Origin: JAICUY01 sp963716585
Lineage (GTDB): Bacteria > Chloroflexota > Limnocylindria > QHBO01
Length of the DNA stretch: 64,000 bases
Reading direction: 5' to 3'
NCBI GenBank assembly: GCA_963716585.1
Contig: CAVQTN010000002.1
Span: 496,001-560,000, forward strand
The translations under genes and the position numbers were made by a program. Positions within the stretch are counted from its first letter, which is position 1. Every line of letters starts with the position of its first letter. This document shows positions 27,468-36,062 of the stretch, piece after piece. The notes under the pieces are model-generated. The model ran no database searches and was not told where the DNA came from. It saw nothing but the letters and a program-made list of their open reading frames with translations.

Positions 27468-28628
27468 TCAGGTCGCCGCCGAGACCCACCGCTCAAACTC
27501 CGCCACGGTGGGGCGCCGCATCACCAGCCGGCGAGCCTCATCGACCGATACGGCGGAACCGACGAGCGCGATCTGCGCGACCCTGCCGTCGACGACGTAC
27601 CCGATCACGCGGCCCGCGCGCAGTGGCACCGCCTCGTCCCAGGCGGGTGCCCAACCGACGACGTCGAGCGACGCGCCGGCGAACTCTGAGAAGACCCACG
27701 GCGCACGTGACTCGGCGGCTGGCTCGTCGAGCATGGCCAGGGCCGCTGCTTCGCCGCCCTCACGCGCGGCGTGCCAATGCTCGACGCGGCGACCCTCGAT
27801 CCTCGCGATGTCCCCGGCGGCGAAGATGCCCGCCGCGCTCGTCCGATGACGCGCGTCGACGACCACTCCGTCGTCGACCGCCAGGCCTGCCTCGGCCGCC
27901 AGCTCGACGCGCGGCGCAACCCCGACGCCGGCAATCAGCACGTCGGCCGCCAGCCGCTCGTCCCCGATCCAGGCGGCATCCGCGTCCAGCGCGGTCACTC
28001 GGACGCCGGTCCGCACCGAGACCCCGATCGCCCGCAGCACGCCGACCGCCCACTCGGACAGCTCGTCGCCGAGCGCGCCTCCCCACAGCGCCGGCGCCAT
28101 TTCCAGCACCGTGACGCGCATGCCGAGCGTGGTGAGGGACGCGGCGACTTCGACGCCGACGAAGCCGCCGCCAACGATCACCGTCTGTCCACCGGCCATC
28201 GCCGCCTCGCGCAGTCCACGGGCATCGGCGAGCGTGCGCAGCAGCCGGGCGTGCTCGGCGCCGGGAATCGGCGGGCGGCGCGGCGCGCCACCGGTCGCCA
28301 GCAGGCACTGCCCGAAGCGAATGCCCGACCCATCGGCCAGGAAAGCCAGGTGAGCGTCGACGTCCAGCGAGGGGACGGACGCATCGGTCAGGAGGTCGAC
28401 GCGCTGGCGGACGTACCAGGATTCGGGCTCGGCGGCGACCAGCTCGAAACCGACCTCGCCCCGCAGCAGCTCCTTGGAAAGTGGCGGCCGGTTGTACGGC
28501 GGCAGGGGCTCGTCGCCGACGATCAGGATCGAGCCCGCGAACTTGCGACGGCGGAGGGTGCGCGCGCATCGGACCGACGCGACGCCGCCGCCCACCAACA
28601 GGACGTCGACCGCGCGGTCAGCCGGCAT
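27468..28628 (-). CDS. FAD-dependent ferredoxin reductase-type oxidoreductase
   Basis: A 386-residue FAD/NAD(P)-binding protein of the rhodocoxin/putidaredoxin reductase kind. The FAD-binding Rossmann motif is VLLVGGGVASVRCA at the N-terminus, PPYNRPPLSKELL follows at the usual place, the NAD(P) site is VIVGGGFVGVEVA (about 150-162) and the second FAD motif is GIFAAGDIAR. The C-terminal reductase domain is short. The Rieske ferredoxin of the adjacent SUF run is a possible electron partner; the gene is upstream of the suf promoter and belongs to a separate unit with the DUF885 gene, which it overlaps by 11 bp. Confidence 0.85.
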   Translation of the reverse strand: MPADRAVDVLLVGGGVASVRCARTLRRRKFAGSILIVGDEPLPPYNRPPLSKELLRGEVGFELVAAEPESWYVRQRVDLLTDASVPSLDVDAHLAFLADGSGIRFGQCLLATGGAPRRPPIPGAEHARLLRTLADARGLREAAMAGGQTVIVGGGFVGVEVAASLTTLGMRVTVLEMAPALWGGALGDELSEWAVGVLRAIGVSVRTGVRVTALDADAAWIGDERLAADVLIAGVGVAPRVELAAEAGLAVDDGVVVDARHRTSAAGIFAAGDIARIEGRRVEHWHAAREGGEAAALAMLDEPAAESRAPWVFSEFAGASLDVVGWAPAWDEAVPLRAGRVIGYVVDGRVAQIALVGSAVSVDEARRLVMRRPTVAEFERWVSAAT

Positions 28629-29847
28629 TGGTCGACACGGCTTCGGTGACCAGGCGCGACGGCGTGTGCTGCTCGGCGAGCAGTCGGGCGAAGCCGGTCG
28701 TCTGGCCCTGCACCTCCAGCCACGCGCGAATCACGCGCGCGCCCTCGTAGTAGGTGAACGGATAGGTCCCACCCATCGGATCGGCCAGCACGCGCATCAG
28801 GTGATCGACCATCTCCGGCCGATCGACCGTCGTCTCGAACAGATAGTCACGCACTCGTTCGAGTGGCACATCGTGCTCGTAGCGCATGATCGCGGCGTTG
28901 CCGGTGGCCGCGAGGAGCTCGAGCATCGCCCGGCCGATTCGTGCAGCGCCAGCCGCCAGCTCCACGGCAGCATCGTCCAGGCCCGCGTCGCGGGCGACGA
29001 GCCGCATTTCGGCACCGAGCTCCAGGTCGCTCATCACCACCTCGCGCGCCACGTCCGCCAGTCCTTCGGCGAGCAGGGACTCAGGGGTGTTGATCGTGCG
29101 CAGCGTCGCTTCGCCGAATCCCGCACGCCGAACGAGCGTCTGCTCCTTGGTGATGTGCTCGAGGTGGTGTCCGGGATAGCCCTCGTGCGAGGCGAGATAC
29201 GGAATCGAGGCAACGGTGTGGGGCAGGTCGAGGTTGATGCGGATGCGCGTTACGCCGTTGCCCTTAAATCGCGCATCGGCGCCCCACGGCTGGTCGCGGA
29301 TCTCGTCCCACTCGATTGACTCGGGCCGGGGGACGTCCAGGTCGCGTTCCGCCGCGCGACGGAATCGCAATGCGGAGGCGCGCATGGCCGGCACGACTCG
29401 CTCGGGCACAATGGCAAGCCGGTCGCTCCAGGACCGATACCGATCGGGCAGCGAGCCAGTTCCCGGAAGCAGCTCGTCCAGCGCCGTGCGCGCCGCGGCA
29501 AATCGGTCCTCGGGGATCAGCGCGACCCGGACGTCGAAGAGCTGCTCGACGAGGTCGAGATAGCGCAGCTCCTGGCCGGCCGCCTGTCGCGCCAGTGCAC
29601 TGATCGCGCGGATCTGGGCACCGAACCAATCGCAACGCCGCTGATCGCTCTCGTCGTCGACCGGCAGGCCTGCGGCCAACTCCTGTAACCGCAGGGCCTC
29701 GTCATGCAGCACGACCGCGGCGACCGGTTCCTCGCCGGCAACGACCTCGGCAAGCTCGGGCGGCCCCACGTACGAGTCCACGAAGCCCGGGACGTGGCGC
29801 TCGAGCCGCAGCCCGAGCAGCAGGTAGCGTCGCGCGATCTCGTCCAT
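28618..29847 (-). CDS. DUF885-like metallopeptidase
   Basis: A 409-residue mostly helical protein with the HExxxGHH-like zinc motif in ASHEGYPGHHLEH and a downstream Glu in LAEGLADVARE, the layout of the DUF885 peptidase family. No signal peptide is present. Substrate is unknown. The start ATG 29845-29847 is supported by a TAGCAT box seven bases upstream. It heads a two-gene unit with the FAD oxidoreductase. Confidence 0.8.
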   Translation of the reverse strand: MDEIARRYLLLGLRLERHVPGFVDSYVGPPELAEVVAGEEPVAAVVLHDEALRLQELAAGLPVDDESDQRRCDWFGAQIRAISALARQAAGQELRYLDLVEQLFDVRVALIPEDRFAAARTALDELLPGTGSLPDRYRSWSDRLAIVPERVVPAMRASALRFRRAAERDLDVPRPESIEWDEIRDQPWGADARFKGNGVTRIRINLDLPHTVASIPYLASHEGYPGHHLEHITKEQTLVRRAGFGEATLRTINTPESLLAEGLADVAREVVMSDLELGAEMRLVARDAGLDDAAVELAAGAARIGRAMLELLAATGNAAIMRYEHDVPLERVRDYLFETTVDRPEMVDHLMRVLADPMGGTYPFTYYEGARVIRAWLEVQGQTTGFARLLAEQHTPSRLVTEAVSTNAG

Positions 29848-29854
29848 CGGCCCA

Positions 29855-29860
29855 ATGCTA
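29855..29860 (-). promoter_or_regulatory. -10 box TAGCAT, leaderless start
   Basis: On the minus strand TAGCAT ends seven bases before ATG 29847 of the DUF885 gene, the same spacing as at other leaderless starts in the window. Confidence 0.45.
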
Positions 29861-29936
29861 CGAGACGCCGCGGACGGGCCCTGCAGGGCTCGCCGCGAGC
29901 GGGTCCCCGGGAGGTCGCCGCGGGCAGCGTCCAACC

Positions 29937-30070
29937 GGTCAAAAGGCGGTGTGGTCAGCGTTCGACCGCTCAATCGTGCGAATGCCGGCACTCTGAGCGT
30001 GGGCTGAGCGTGGCCTGAGGCACCGCGGCCGCTTCAACGGGTCGAACGCTGATGACAACGACATCTGTCA
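29937..30070. mobile_element. MITE-like element, copy 1
   Basis: A 134-bp element bounded by imperfect 31-bp terminal inverted repeats: the left end starts GGTCAAAAGGCGGTGTGG and the right end, read inward, starts TGACAGATGTCGTTGTCA. Both continue into TCAGCGTTCGACC. By eye 23 of 31 positions agree. The interior has no open frame of note. A second copy lies at 36063-36208. I see no clear target-site duplication. Confidence 0.5.
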
Positions 30071-30163
30071 AGTGCAGCTGCCGGCGCCGGCCGCCGGCGG
30101 CCGGATGCCCACGCGGCCGCGTGCCGGCGCGCGTGGGGCGCAGGCGCGTTCGGTGCCGCACCC

Positions 30164-30192
30164 TTGACGCCATGCCGACGCATCGGTACCGT
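30164..30192 (+). promoter_or_regulatory. rsgA promoter (sigma-70 type)
   Basis: TTGACG at 30164-30169 and TACCGT at 30187-30192 are separated by exactly 17 bp. Transcription from near 30199 would give a leader of about 190 nt that contains the small ORF at 30247. Confidence 0.5.
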
Positions 30193-30246
30193 GCGGCGAT
30201 CAGCCACCGTGGCCACCACCGCACGCAGGCGAAAGGAGCGAACCCG

Positions 30247-30315
30247 ATGACGATCCGAACGACCGTCCTTTCGACGACGCGCGCCCGCCTGCACGGGGCT
30301 CGGCCGGCCCTCTGA
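30247..30315 (+). CDS. Possible 22-residue leader peptide before rsgA
   Basis: The ORF starts ATG 30247 behind AAAGGAG at good spacing, and encodes a Thr/Arg-rich peptide (MTIRTTVLSTTRARLHGARP, then AL). It ends 73 bases before rsgA. A GC-rich inverted repeat (CGGCCGG/CCGGCCG) spans its stop codon, so translation of the ORF could affect the fold of the leader. It is too short to judge by composition. Confidence 0.3.
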   Translation: MTIRTTVLSTTRARLHGARPAL

Positions 30316-30388
30316 CCGACCGGCCGCCCTCCCGGCCTCGCATCGGGCGCGCTCCACGCCATCCGACGACCCCAGTGGAGATGCACCC

Positions 30389-31312
30389 GTGATCTCAGCT
30401 CCCCCGCTGCTGTACGGCACCATCCTGCGTGCCCGAAGCGGCTTCTGCTCCGTCGAGACGAATGAAGGCATGGTCGAATGCCAGCTGCGGGGCCGTGCCA
30501 GGCGCGGCCGCCACGACACCGATATCGCGGTCATCGGCGACCACGTCAAGCTCACTCGCCTGACGGATACGACCGGCGTCATCGAACAGGTCGAGCCACG
30601 ACGCTCGAAGTTCAGCCGCCGACAGCCCGGACCGGGCGGCACCGTCAAGGAAGACGTGATGGTCGCCAACCTCGACCAGGTGCTGGCCGTCTTCGCCTGC
30701 GCCGAGCCGATGCCCAACCCGCGCCTGGTCGATCGCTTCCTGGTCGCCGCAGAGTCGAACGAGGTCGCCGCGGTGGTGGTGGTCAACAAGGTCGACCTGT
30801 GCGGCGTGGACGAGGCGCGCAGCCTGTTCGACCGATACGAGCGCATCGGCTACCCGGTCGCCCATGTCAGCGCGAAGCAGGGCATTGGCCTGGAGGACCT
30901 TCGCGAACAGCTCGCCGGACAAGTGAGCATCGTCAGCGGACCCTCGGGCGTCGGCAAGTCGACGCTGCTCAACGCGCTGCAGCCGGGGTTGCGGATCGCG
31001 ACCGGCGAGGTCAGCGAGTCGCTGCACAAGGGCCGCCATACCACGACGCTCGCGGAGCTGCACCCGATTGAGGGGCCACGCGGCGGCTACGTCGCCGACA
31101 CGCCCGGCCTGCGCGAGCTCGGGCTGTGGAAGATCGAGGACGACGAGCTGCCGTGGTGCTTCCCCGAGTTCCGGCCGTTGCTCGGAACATGTGCCTTCAA
31201 CGACTGCCGCCACCTCGACGAGCCGCGTTGCGCCGTCCGCGGTGGCGTCGACGACGGCGCCATCTCCCCGTACCGCTACGACTCGTATCGGCGCCTGCTG
31301 GCGGACGAGTAG
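30389..31312 (+). CDS. rsgA: Ribosome small-subunit GTPase RsgA
   Basis: A 307-residue circularly permuted GTPase that helps finish the 30S subunit. The order of GTPase motifs is permuted as expected: G4 NKVD, then G1 GPSGVGKST, then G3 DTPG. An OB-fold comes first (GTILRARSGFCSVET) and a C-terminal zinc knuckle (CAFNDCRHLDEPRC) last. The start is GTG 30389, with GGAG about nine bases before; no ATG fits the N-terminus. Confidence 0.93.
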   Translation: MISAPPLLYGTILRARSGFCSVETNEGMVECQLRGRARRGRHDTDIAVIGDHVKLTRLTDTTGVIEQVEPRRSKFSRRQPGPGGTVKEDVMVANLDQVLAVFACAEPMPNPRLVDRFLVAAESNEVAAVVVVNKVDLCGVDEARSLFDRYERIGYPVAHVSAKQGIGLEDLREQLAGQVSIVSGPSGVGKSTLLNALQPGLRIATGEVSESLHKGRHTTTLAELHPIEGPRGGYVADTPGLRELGLWKIEDDELPWCFPEFRPLLGTCAFNDCRHLDEPRCAVRGGVDDGAISPYRYDSYRRLLADE

Positions 31313-31569
31313 CCGTCACCCTGCGAGGTTGGAGCCCGAGCCGCCAAGCGCCGACGGATGTGCCGGCACTCTGCCAACGATCGCCAGCGCTGGTCGAGCG
31401 ACAGCTGCGTCGGGATCTGGTGGGGAGCCACGCTGCGACCCCAAGACAGGAGCAAATCCGGCGAGCGCGGACGCCTTCGCCTGCAGATCACCCCTTCGCC
31501 GACCGATGCCATCCGTTGAGCGTCTTGTTGCGTGCGCAGGGCTGCCGCTATCATCTGCAGGCTCGCTGG
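31313..31569. other. Intergenic region with tRNA-Gly promoter
   Basis: No gene is seen between rsgA and the tRNA. A TTGTTG/TATCAT pair (31525-31530 and 31549-31554, 18 bp apart) stands at the right distance to start the tRNA transcript near 31561. Confidence 0.5.
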
Positions 31570-31645
31570 GCGGGAGTAACTCAGTTGGCAGAGTGTCTGC
31601 TTCCCAAGCAGAATGTCGCGGGTTCGAATCCCGTCTCCCGCTCCA
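31570..31645 (+). tRNA. tRNA-Gly (CCC)
   Basis: A complete cloverleaf can be drawn. The acceptor arms are GCGGGAG and CTCCCGC. The anticodon arm is TCTGC-TTCCCAA-GCAGA with anticodon CCC. The T arm carries GGTTCGAATCC. CCA is encoded at 31643-31645. Confidence 0.93.
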
Positions 31646-31751
31646 GATTCTCCTCACGACCGTTCCCCACCGATAGGTGGCGACCCGCTGAGGCGTCAGC
31701 AGGGCGCAGCTCATCCTGGTTCGTCACCGGGGCCAGCGCGGGCCGGCTGGC

Positions 31752-32510
31752 CTATTGAGTCAGGTCGGCGACGAGAACCGGATCCGAGGTGGGTTGATCG
31801 ACGCGCCGCGGCTCGAGGGTCACGGCGAAGGTCGCGGCACTGCCCAGGCCGCCGGCAACGTCCACGACCGAGACCCCCGCGTCACCGGGAACGAACGTGC
31901 CCGCCGGGAGGGCCGCTCCATTGGCATCGATGAGCCACATCTCGTAGAGCCGTCCCGGCTGCGGCGTGGCCAGGCGCGCCACCAGCAGCGTCGCACGGTC
32001 CTGGCCGCGAACCAGGTACCCAGCACCTGCGCTGCCCTTGACGGACAGGACCTGGTCACCGTGAGACAGTGCCTGCGCGACGGCCTGCAGCGTCGCGTCG
32101 CGCGCCGCGAGCCGCGATCCGAGCTGGACGGCCAGGACGGCGAGGACCAGGACGGCCGCGACTGCCGCGACGGCGATGACGCGTGCGAGCCCCGGACGCA
32201 GCCAATCGAGCCAGCCTGGACGCGGCGTGCCAGGGATGGTTGCGGCATGGCCGCCCAGCGCCACCGCTGCGACACCCTGCGGAGTCTCCGCGATCGTGGC
32301 CATCAGCCGTTCGCGGAGCTGCGGACGAGGCTCGACCGGCAAGACGGCGCCCGGCAGCGCATCCACGGCGGCCAGCAGCTCGCGCGTCTCCGCATGGTCC
32401 TTCGGGCACGTGGCGAGGTGGCGCACCACGGCGCCGCTGCGCTCGGGATCGCTGCCGAGCGCGGCGGCAGGCGCCAGTTCGTCCGCCCGGCTGCAGCTCA
32501 GCTCATTCAT
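31752..32510 (-). CDS. Anti-sigma factor, RskA family
   Basis: A 252-residue membrane-bound anti-sigma factor. The N-terminal 70 residues form the sigma-binding domain, with an incomplete zinc motif (HLATC only). One transmembrane segment follows at about 110-130 (VIAVAAVAAVLVLAVLAV). The C-terminal exported domain has YEMWLIDANGAALPAGTF, the hallmark of RskA-type proteins. Its start overlaps the end of the ECF sigma gene, so they form the usual sigma/anti-sigma pair. Confidence 0.87.
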   Translation of the reverse strand: MNELSCSRADELAPAAALGSDPERSGAVVRHLATCPKDHAETRELLAAVDALPGAVLPVEPRPQLRERLMATIAETPQGVAAVALGGHAATIPGTPRPGWLDWLRPGLARVIAVAAVAAVLVLAVLAVQLGSRLAARDATLQAVAQALSHGDQVLSVKGSAGAGYLVRGQDRATLLVARLATPQPGRLYEMWLIDANGAALPAGTFVPGDAGVSVVDVAGGLGSAATFAVTLEPRRVDQPTSDPVLVADLTQ

Positions 32511-33159
32511 CGGTCGTGATCATGTTCGGCGACCCGGCCGTGGCGGGCTCCGCCTCCGAGCCGCGCAGCGACGCTCGTAGCTTGCGCAGGGCGAGTCGCA
32601 GCCGGCCATTGGCGGTGCCGGTCGGCACGCCCGTCAACACTGCGATTTCGCGGTACGTGTGGCCACCGAAATAGGCGAGCTCGATCGCTTCGCGCTGTTC
32701 GGCAGGGAGCCCCTCGACGGCGCTGCGCAGCTTGTCGTTGCCCATCCGGTCGATGGCTGCAGCAACGGTCGGGTCGGCTTCCGTGCGCAGCAGCGCCTGT
32801 TCGTCCGCCTCTCCGATCTCCATGGTCGAGCGTCGACCGCGGACCCGGTCGATTCCCCGATTGCGCACGATCGTCAGCAGCCACGAGCGCACGCTGCCGC
32901 GCTGTGCGTCGAACGTCTCGATGCGCCGCCAGGCGGCCACAAACGCATCGTGGACGACGTCTTCCGCCGCGTCGCCATCGCGCGTGATCCGCATGGCGAC
33001 GCCCATCGCCAGGCCGGCATATTGATCGTAGAGCTCGCCGAGCGCATCTCGGTCTCCATTCTGGATGCGAGAAACGAGCAGCCGGTCGAGCGCCGCGTCG
33101 GGCGCAGAAGAATGATCGGCCACTGATGACGATACGCGCGGGTCGCTGGTTGGCATCAT
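32503..33159 (-). CDS. ECF sigma factor, SigK-like
   Basis: A 218-residue extracytoplasmic-function sigma factor. Region 2 is GELYDQYAGLAMGVAMRIT, then DGDAAEDVVHDAFVAAWRR. Region 4 is LPAEQREAIELAYFGGHTYREIA, with the helix-turn-helix VLTGVPTGTANGRLRLALRKLR. Partner and order fit the SigK/RskA type. Two adjacent ATG codons stand at 33159 and 33156; neither has a clear ribosome binding site, and a TTG at 33168 is also in frame. Confidence 0.88.
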   Translation of the reverse strand: MMPTSDPRVSSSVADHSSAPDAALDRLLVSRIQNGDRDALGELYDQYAGLAMGVAMRITRDGDAAEDVVHDAFVAAWRRIETFDAQRGSVRSWLLTIVRNRGIDRVRGRRSTMEIGEADEQALLRTEADPTVAAAIDRMGNDKLRSAVEGLPAEQREAIELAYFGGHTYREIAVLTGVPTGTANGRLRLALRKLRASLRGSEAEPATAGSPNMITTDE

Positions 33160-33226
33160 TGGGCGCAACGGTCCGGATTGATCACCCTCACGCTACGGCA
33201 ATCCTGCTGCCAGCTTCAGGAACGAT

Positions 33227-33772
33227 CTACCACACGTCGCCAGGACGCCACTCGCAGCTTATCGGCAGGTCGAGGTCCAGGGCGGCCGTCGATGGCGTGC
33301 GGAGGACCAAGATGTAGCCATCCTCGTCGGGCGTCCGAACCACGCCCTCGGTCGTTCGCACCGATGTCGGCCCGCGCCAGTGCTCCCAGCCCAGGGGTTC
33401 GTAGAACGCAAAGGCGCCGGTGCCCAGCGCTCCGAGCTCGAAGCCCTCGGCGACGATCTCGTGCACGCGGCGCATGACGGCCGAGCCGAATCCTCGACGC
33501 TGCTGACCCGGCTGCGTCGCGACCGCCTCGACATACCCGGTGCGGATGGGTCGCCCGTCCACCTCCAGGCGCCGTTCCACAACGGCCGCGTGCGCGACGA
33601 TGCCGGCATCGGTCTGAAGCACGACATGCACCCCGCCCAGGGCATGGAGCCAATCGTCCTCGCTGAATTTCTCTTCGTCGTCGCCGAATGCCGACCAGAG
33701 CAAGGCCCGGACGGCCGATATCTCGCCTGGCCGCAGCGCGTCGGTGGATAGCGATCGAATCTCGAGCTTCAC
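33227..33772 (-). CDS. aac(2'): AAC(2')-like aminoglycoside N-acetyltransferase
   Basis: A 181-residue GNAT acetyltransferase. It resembles the mycobacterial AAC(2') enzymes along its length: DDWLHALGGVHVV near residue 40, AHAAVVERRL, GYVEAVATQPGQQRRG (the acetyl-CoA loop), LGALGTGAFAFYEPLGW, then GPTSV, RTPDEDG and the C-terminus CEWRPGDVW. The family acetylates the 2' amino group of aminoglycosides, and chromosomal copies may have another natural substrate. It stands alone and no resistance cluster surrounds it. Similarity is judged from memory of the family. Confidence 0.75.
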   Translation of the reverse strand: MKLEIRSLSTDALRPGEISAVRALLWSAFGDDEEKFSEDDWLHALGGVHVVLQTDAGIVAHAAVVERRLEVDGRPIRTGYVEAVATQPGQQRRGFGSAVMRRVHEIVAEGFELGALGTGAFAFYEPLGWEHWRGPTSVRTTEGVVRTPDEDGYILVLRTPSTAALDLDLPISCEWRPGDVW

Positions 33773-33915
33773 GTTGTGCTGCTCTGCTCCTCGCGCTGAT
33801 GCAGCGTCAGCGGCAGGCCGACGGCCTGGCCAGACGGATCGTCCCGCGTGCCGAACTCGTCGCCCAACGGGTGGATCCGCCGCCGGATCTCCGCGCGAGG
33901 ACTATCTTCCAGCGC

Positions 33916-34383
33916 ATGATGAGCTTTCTCGGCTGCCGCCGCCTCGTTCGCATCGCACCGTGCCTCGTCAGCATGACGCTCGTCATCTCGGCGTGCGCGG
34001 GGATCGCCACCTCGTCGTCGACTCCGCCCGCGCCAATCGGACGGCCCACGACGTCGCCATCGCCCACGACCGATGTGCTGCTGGCTTACGACAGGTCGGC
34101 TGACCCCGACTTCCGCGAGGAAGCGCCGACCAGGACCGATGCCGACGGCATCCGCATCACCGATGTGAGCTATGCCAGCGCGGCGGGTGGTCGTGCGACC
34201 GCCTGGCTCGTCCGGCCACCGGACAGGTCGAGCGGTCCGTACGCGGGGCTGGTCTATCTCCACGGCTCCGAGACCGATCGCGACGATTTCCTTGACGAGG
34301 CGGTCGCCATGGCATGGTCCGGCGCCGTCTCGCTGGTGCTCGATGCGCCCTTCGCGCGACGCGGCGAAGACATCCGCCCGTAA
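33916..34383 (+). CDS. Truncated alpha/beta-hydrolase lipoprotein
   Basis: A 155-residue lipoprotein with signal peptide and lipobox VISAC, a Pro/Ser/Thr linker and the first third of a dienelactone-hydrolase-like domain (AGLVYLHGSETDRDDFLDEA and VLDAPFARRGED). The reading frame stops before the nucleophile elbow, so no catalytic Ser, Asp or His triad is present. Only 51 bp separate it from pckA, so the missing two thirds are not in another frame. It looks like a decayed gene; a secreted binding protein is the alternative. Confidence 0.5.
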   Translation: MMSFLGCRRLVRIAPCLVSMTLVISACAGIATSSSTPPAPIGRPTTSPSPTTDVLLAYDRSADPDFREEAPTRTDADGIRITDVSYASAAGGRATAWLVRPPDRSSGPYAGLVYLHGSETDRDDFLDEAVAMAWSGAVSLVLDAPFARRGEDIRP

Positions 34384-34421
34384 GCCGACGATCAATGAGT
34401 TTCAACGCGCACTCTTCTTGC

Positions 34422-34427
34422 TAGGAT
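34422..34427 (+). promoter_or_regulatory. -10 box TAGGAT, leaderless start
   Basis: TAGGAT ends seven bases before ATG 34435 of pckA, the same geometry as the other leaderless starts. Confidence 0.45.
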
Positions 34428-34434
34428 GCAACCG

Positions 34435-36023
34435 ATGAGCATCCTCGCCGATCTCCCGACCGCCAACCCGCCCAACGGCCCGAAGGGCGCGAAGCTGCCC
34501 ACGGCACTGTCCGTCGTCTACAACCCGTCGGCCGAGCAGCTCCAGGCGCTGACCGCCCCGATGCCGAACGCCATGAAGACGAGCTTCGGCAACTACAACG
34601 TGCAGACCAGGGTCCTCAGCCGATCGGTCGGCTCGACCTACATCGTCGACGACGATCCGTCGAAGCACACCTCGCAGACCATCGCGCGCGCCGAAGCGGC
34701 CCGCGTGGCCGGGCTCCAGGACGAGTACATCGCCGGGCCGAGATGCTGGTGATCGATGGCTACATCGGCAACGACGAGAAGCATCGGTCGCGAGCGCGCC
34801 TCTACATCGAGCAGGCGAACGCCAATGTCGCCGGCATGCAGCGGCAGCTCTACTTCGCACCGGACGCATCGGCCGATGCGTGGGACCCCGAGTTCGTGAT
34901 GATCTACACCCCGAACCTGCCGATGCCCGGCTACCCGGACGAGCGGCTGATCAGCGTGGATCTCGAGTCGGGCATCAGCCGCATCATGAACTCCGACTAC
35001 TTCGGCGAGTCGAAGAAGGGCGGGCTGCGGATGTGGAACGCCAAGGTCTACGAGGCCGGTGGCCTGGCCATGCACGCCGGCTGCAAGGTGATCCCCACCG
35101 ACGCCGGTGAGAAGACCGTTCTGATCGTCGGCCTTTCGGGCACCGGCAAGACCACAACCACCTTCACCCGGCAGAACGGCAGCCAGCCGGTGCAGGACGA
35201 CTTCATCGGCCTGTTCCCGGGTGGCAAGGTCGTCGGCACCGAGGATGGCTGCTTCGCCAAGACCTTCGGCCTCGACCCGAAGCACGAGCCGGCCATCCAC
35301 GGAGCGGTGGTCAAACCTGACGCCTACCTCGAGAACGTCTCCCAGAAGGAGCCCGGCGGCGACGTCGACTTCTTCGACACCTCATACACCAAGAACGGCC
35401 GCGCGACCTTCCCGATGTCGTCGCTCGGCATCTGGCGCGACCCACGCGAGATCGGCCCCGTCGACGACATGCTGATCCTCAACCGTAACGACAACATCAT
35501 CCCGGCGGTCGCGCGGTTGAGCCGGGCGCAGGCGGCCGCCTACTTCATGCTCGGCGAGACCATGGGCACCTCGGCCGGCGGCAAGGCCGAGGAGGGCAAG
35601 GCGCTCCGGGTCCCGGGCACGAACCCGTTCTTCCCGCTGCGCGACGAGATGCAGGCCAATCGTTTCCACGAGCTGTTGGGCGACCACGAGTTCAGCGTGT
35701 TCCTGCTCAACACGGGCCGCGTCGGTGGAGTGGAAGCCTCCGACGAGACGAAGAAGATCGAGATCGAGGACTCCAGCGCGATCGTCCAGGCGATCGCCGA
35801 GGGAACGATCAGTTGGGAGCGCGACCCGGACTTCGGCTACGAGGTGGCTTCCTCCGTTCCGGGGATCTCGGACGCCGAGAAGCTGCAGCCACGGCGGCTC
35901 TACGAACGCACCGGCCGCATGGACGAGTACCGACGCTGGGTCGAGCGCTTCAAGCGCGAGCGGGTCGAGTTCCTGGCCAGCTACGAGGGCCTGCTGCCGG
36001 AGATCCGCGGGGCGGTCGAGTAG
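34435..36023 (+). CDS. pckA: Phosphoenolpyruvate carboxykinase (ATP), with one frameshift
   Basis: The enzyme makes phosphoenolpyruvate from oxaloacetate and ATP in gluconeogenesis. Two frames must be joined: residues to DEYIAG lie in the frame of ATG 34435 and the protein continues as AEMLVIDGYIGND in a second frame from about 34740. One base appears to be missing in the GGG of CGCCGGGCCGAG near 34733-34738. The remainder is well conserved: the P-loop GLSGTGKTTTT, the metal-site DDFIGLFPGG and the late GGVEASDE segment. The rest of the coding sequence has no stop, which suggests either a recent mutation or a sequencing error in a G run. Confidence 0.85.
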
Positions 36024-36062
36024 GTCCGCCGACGACTCGCGGAGCCGCGCTCGTTTCCGAGG

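Larger units (their letters stand above)
29848..30388. other. Intergenic region before rsgA
   Basis: These 541 bp hold, in order, the -10 box of the DUF885 gene, a 134-bp element with terminal inverted repeats, a good sigma-70-like promoter for rsgA, a 22-codon leader ORF and a GC-rich inverted repeat (about 30299-30326). No larger gene is seen. Confidence 0.6.

Noticed and set aside
29937..30070. Attenuator or riboswitch for rsgA
   Set aside because: The inverted repeats lie upstream of the likely promoter at 30164 and recur at 36063, which fits a mobile element better.
34733..34745. Programmed ribosomal frameshift in pckA
   Set aside because: No slippery heptamer or downstream structure was evident and pckA is not known to use recoding; a missing G is simpler.
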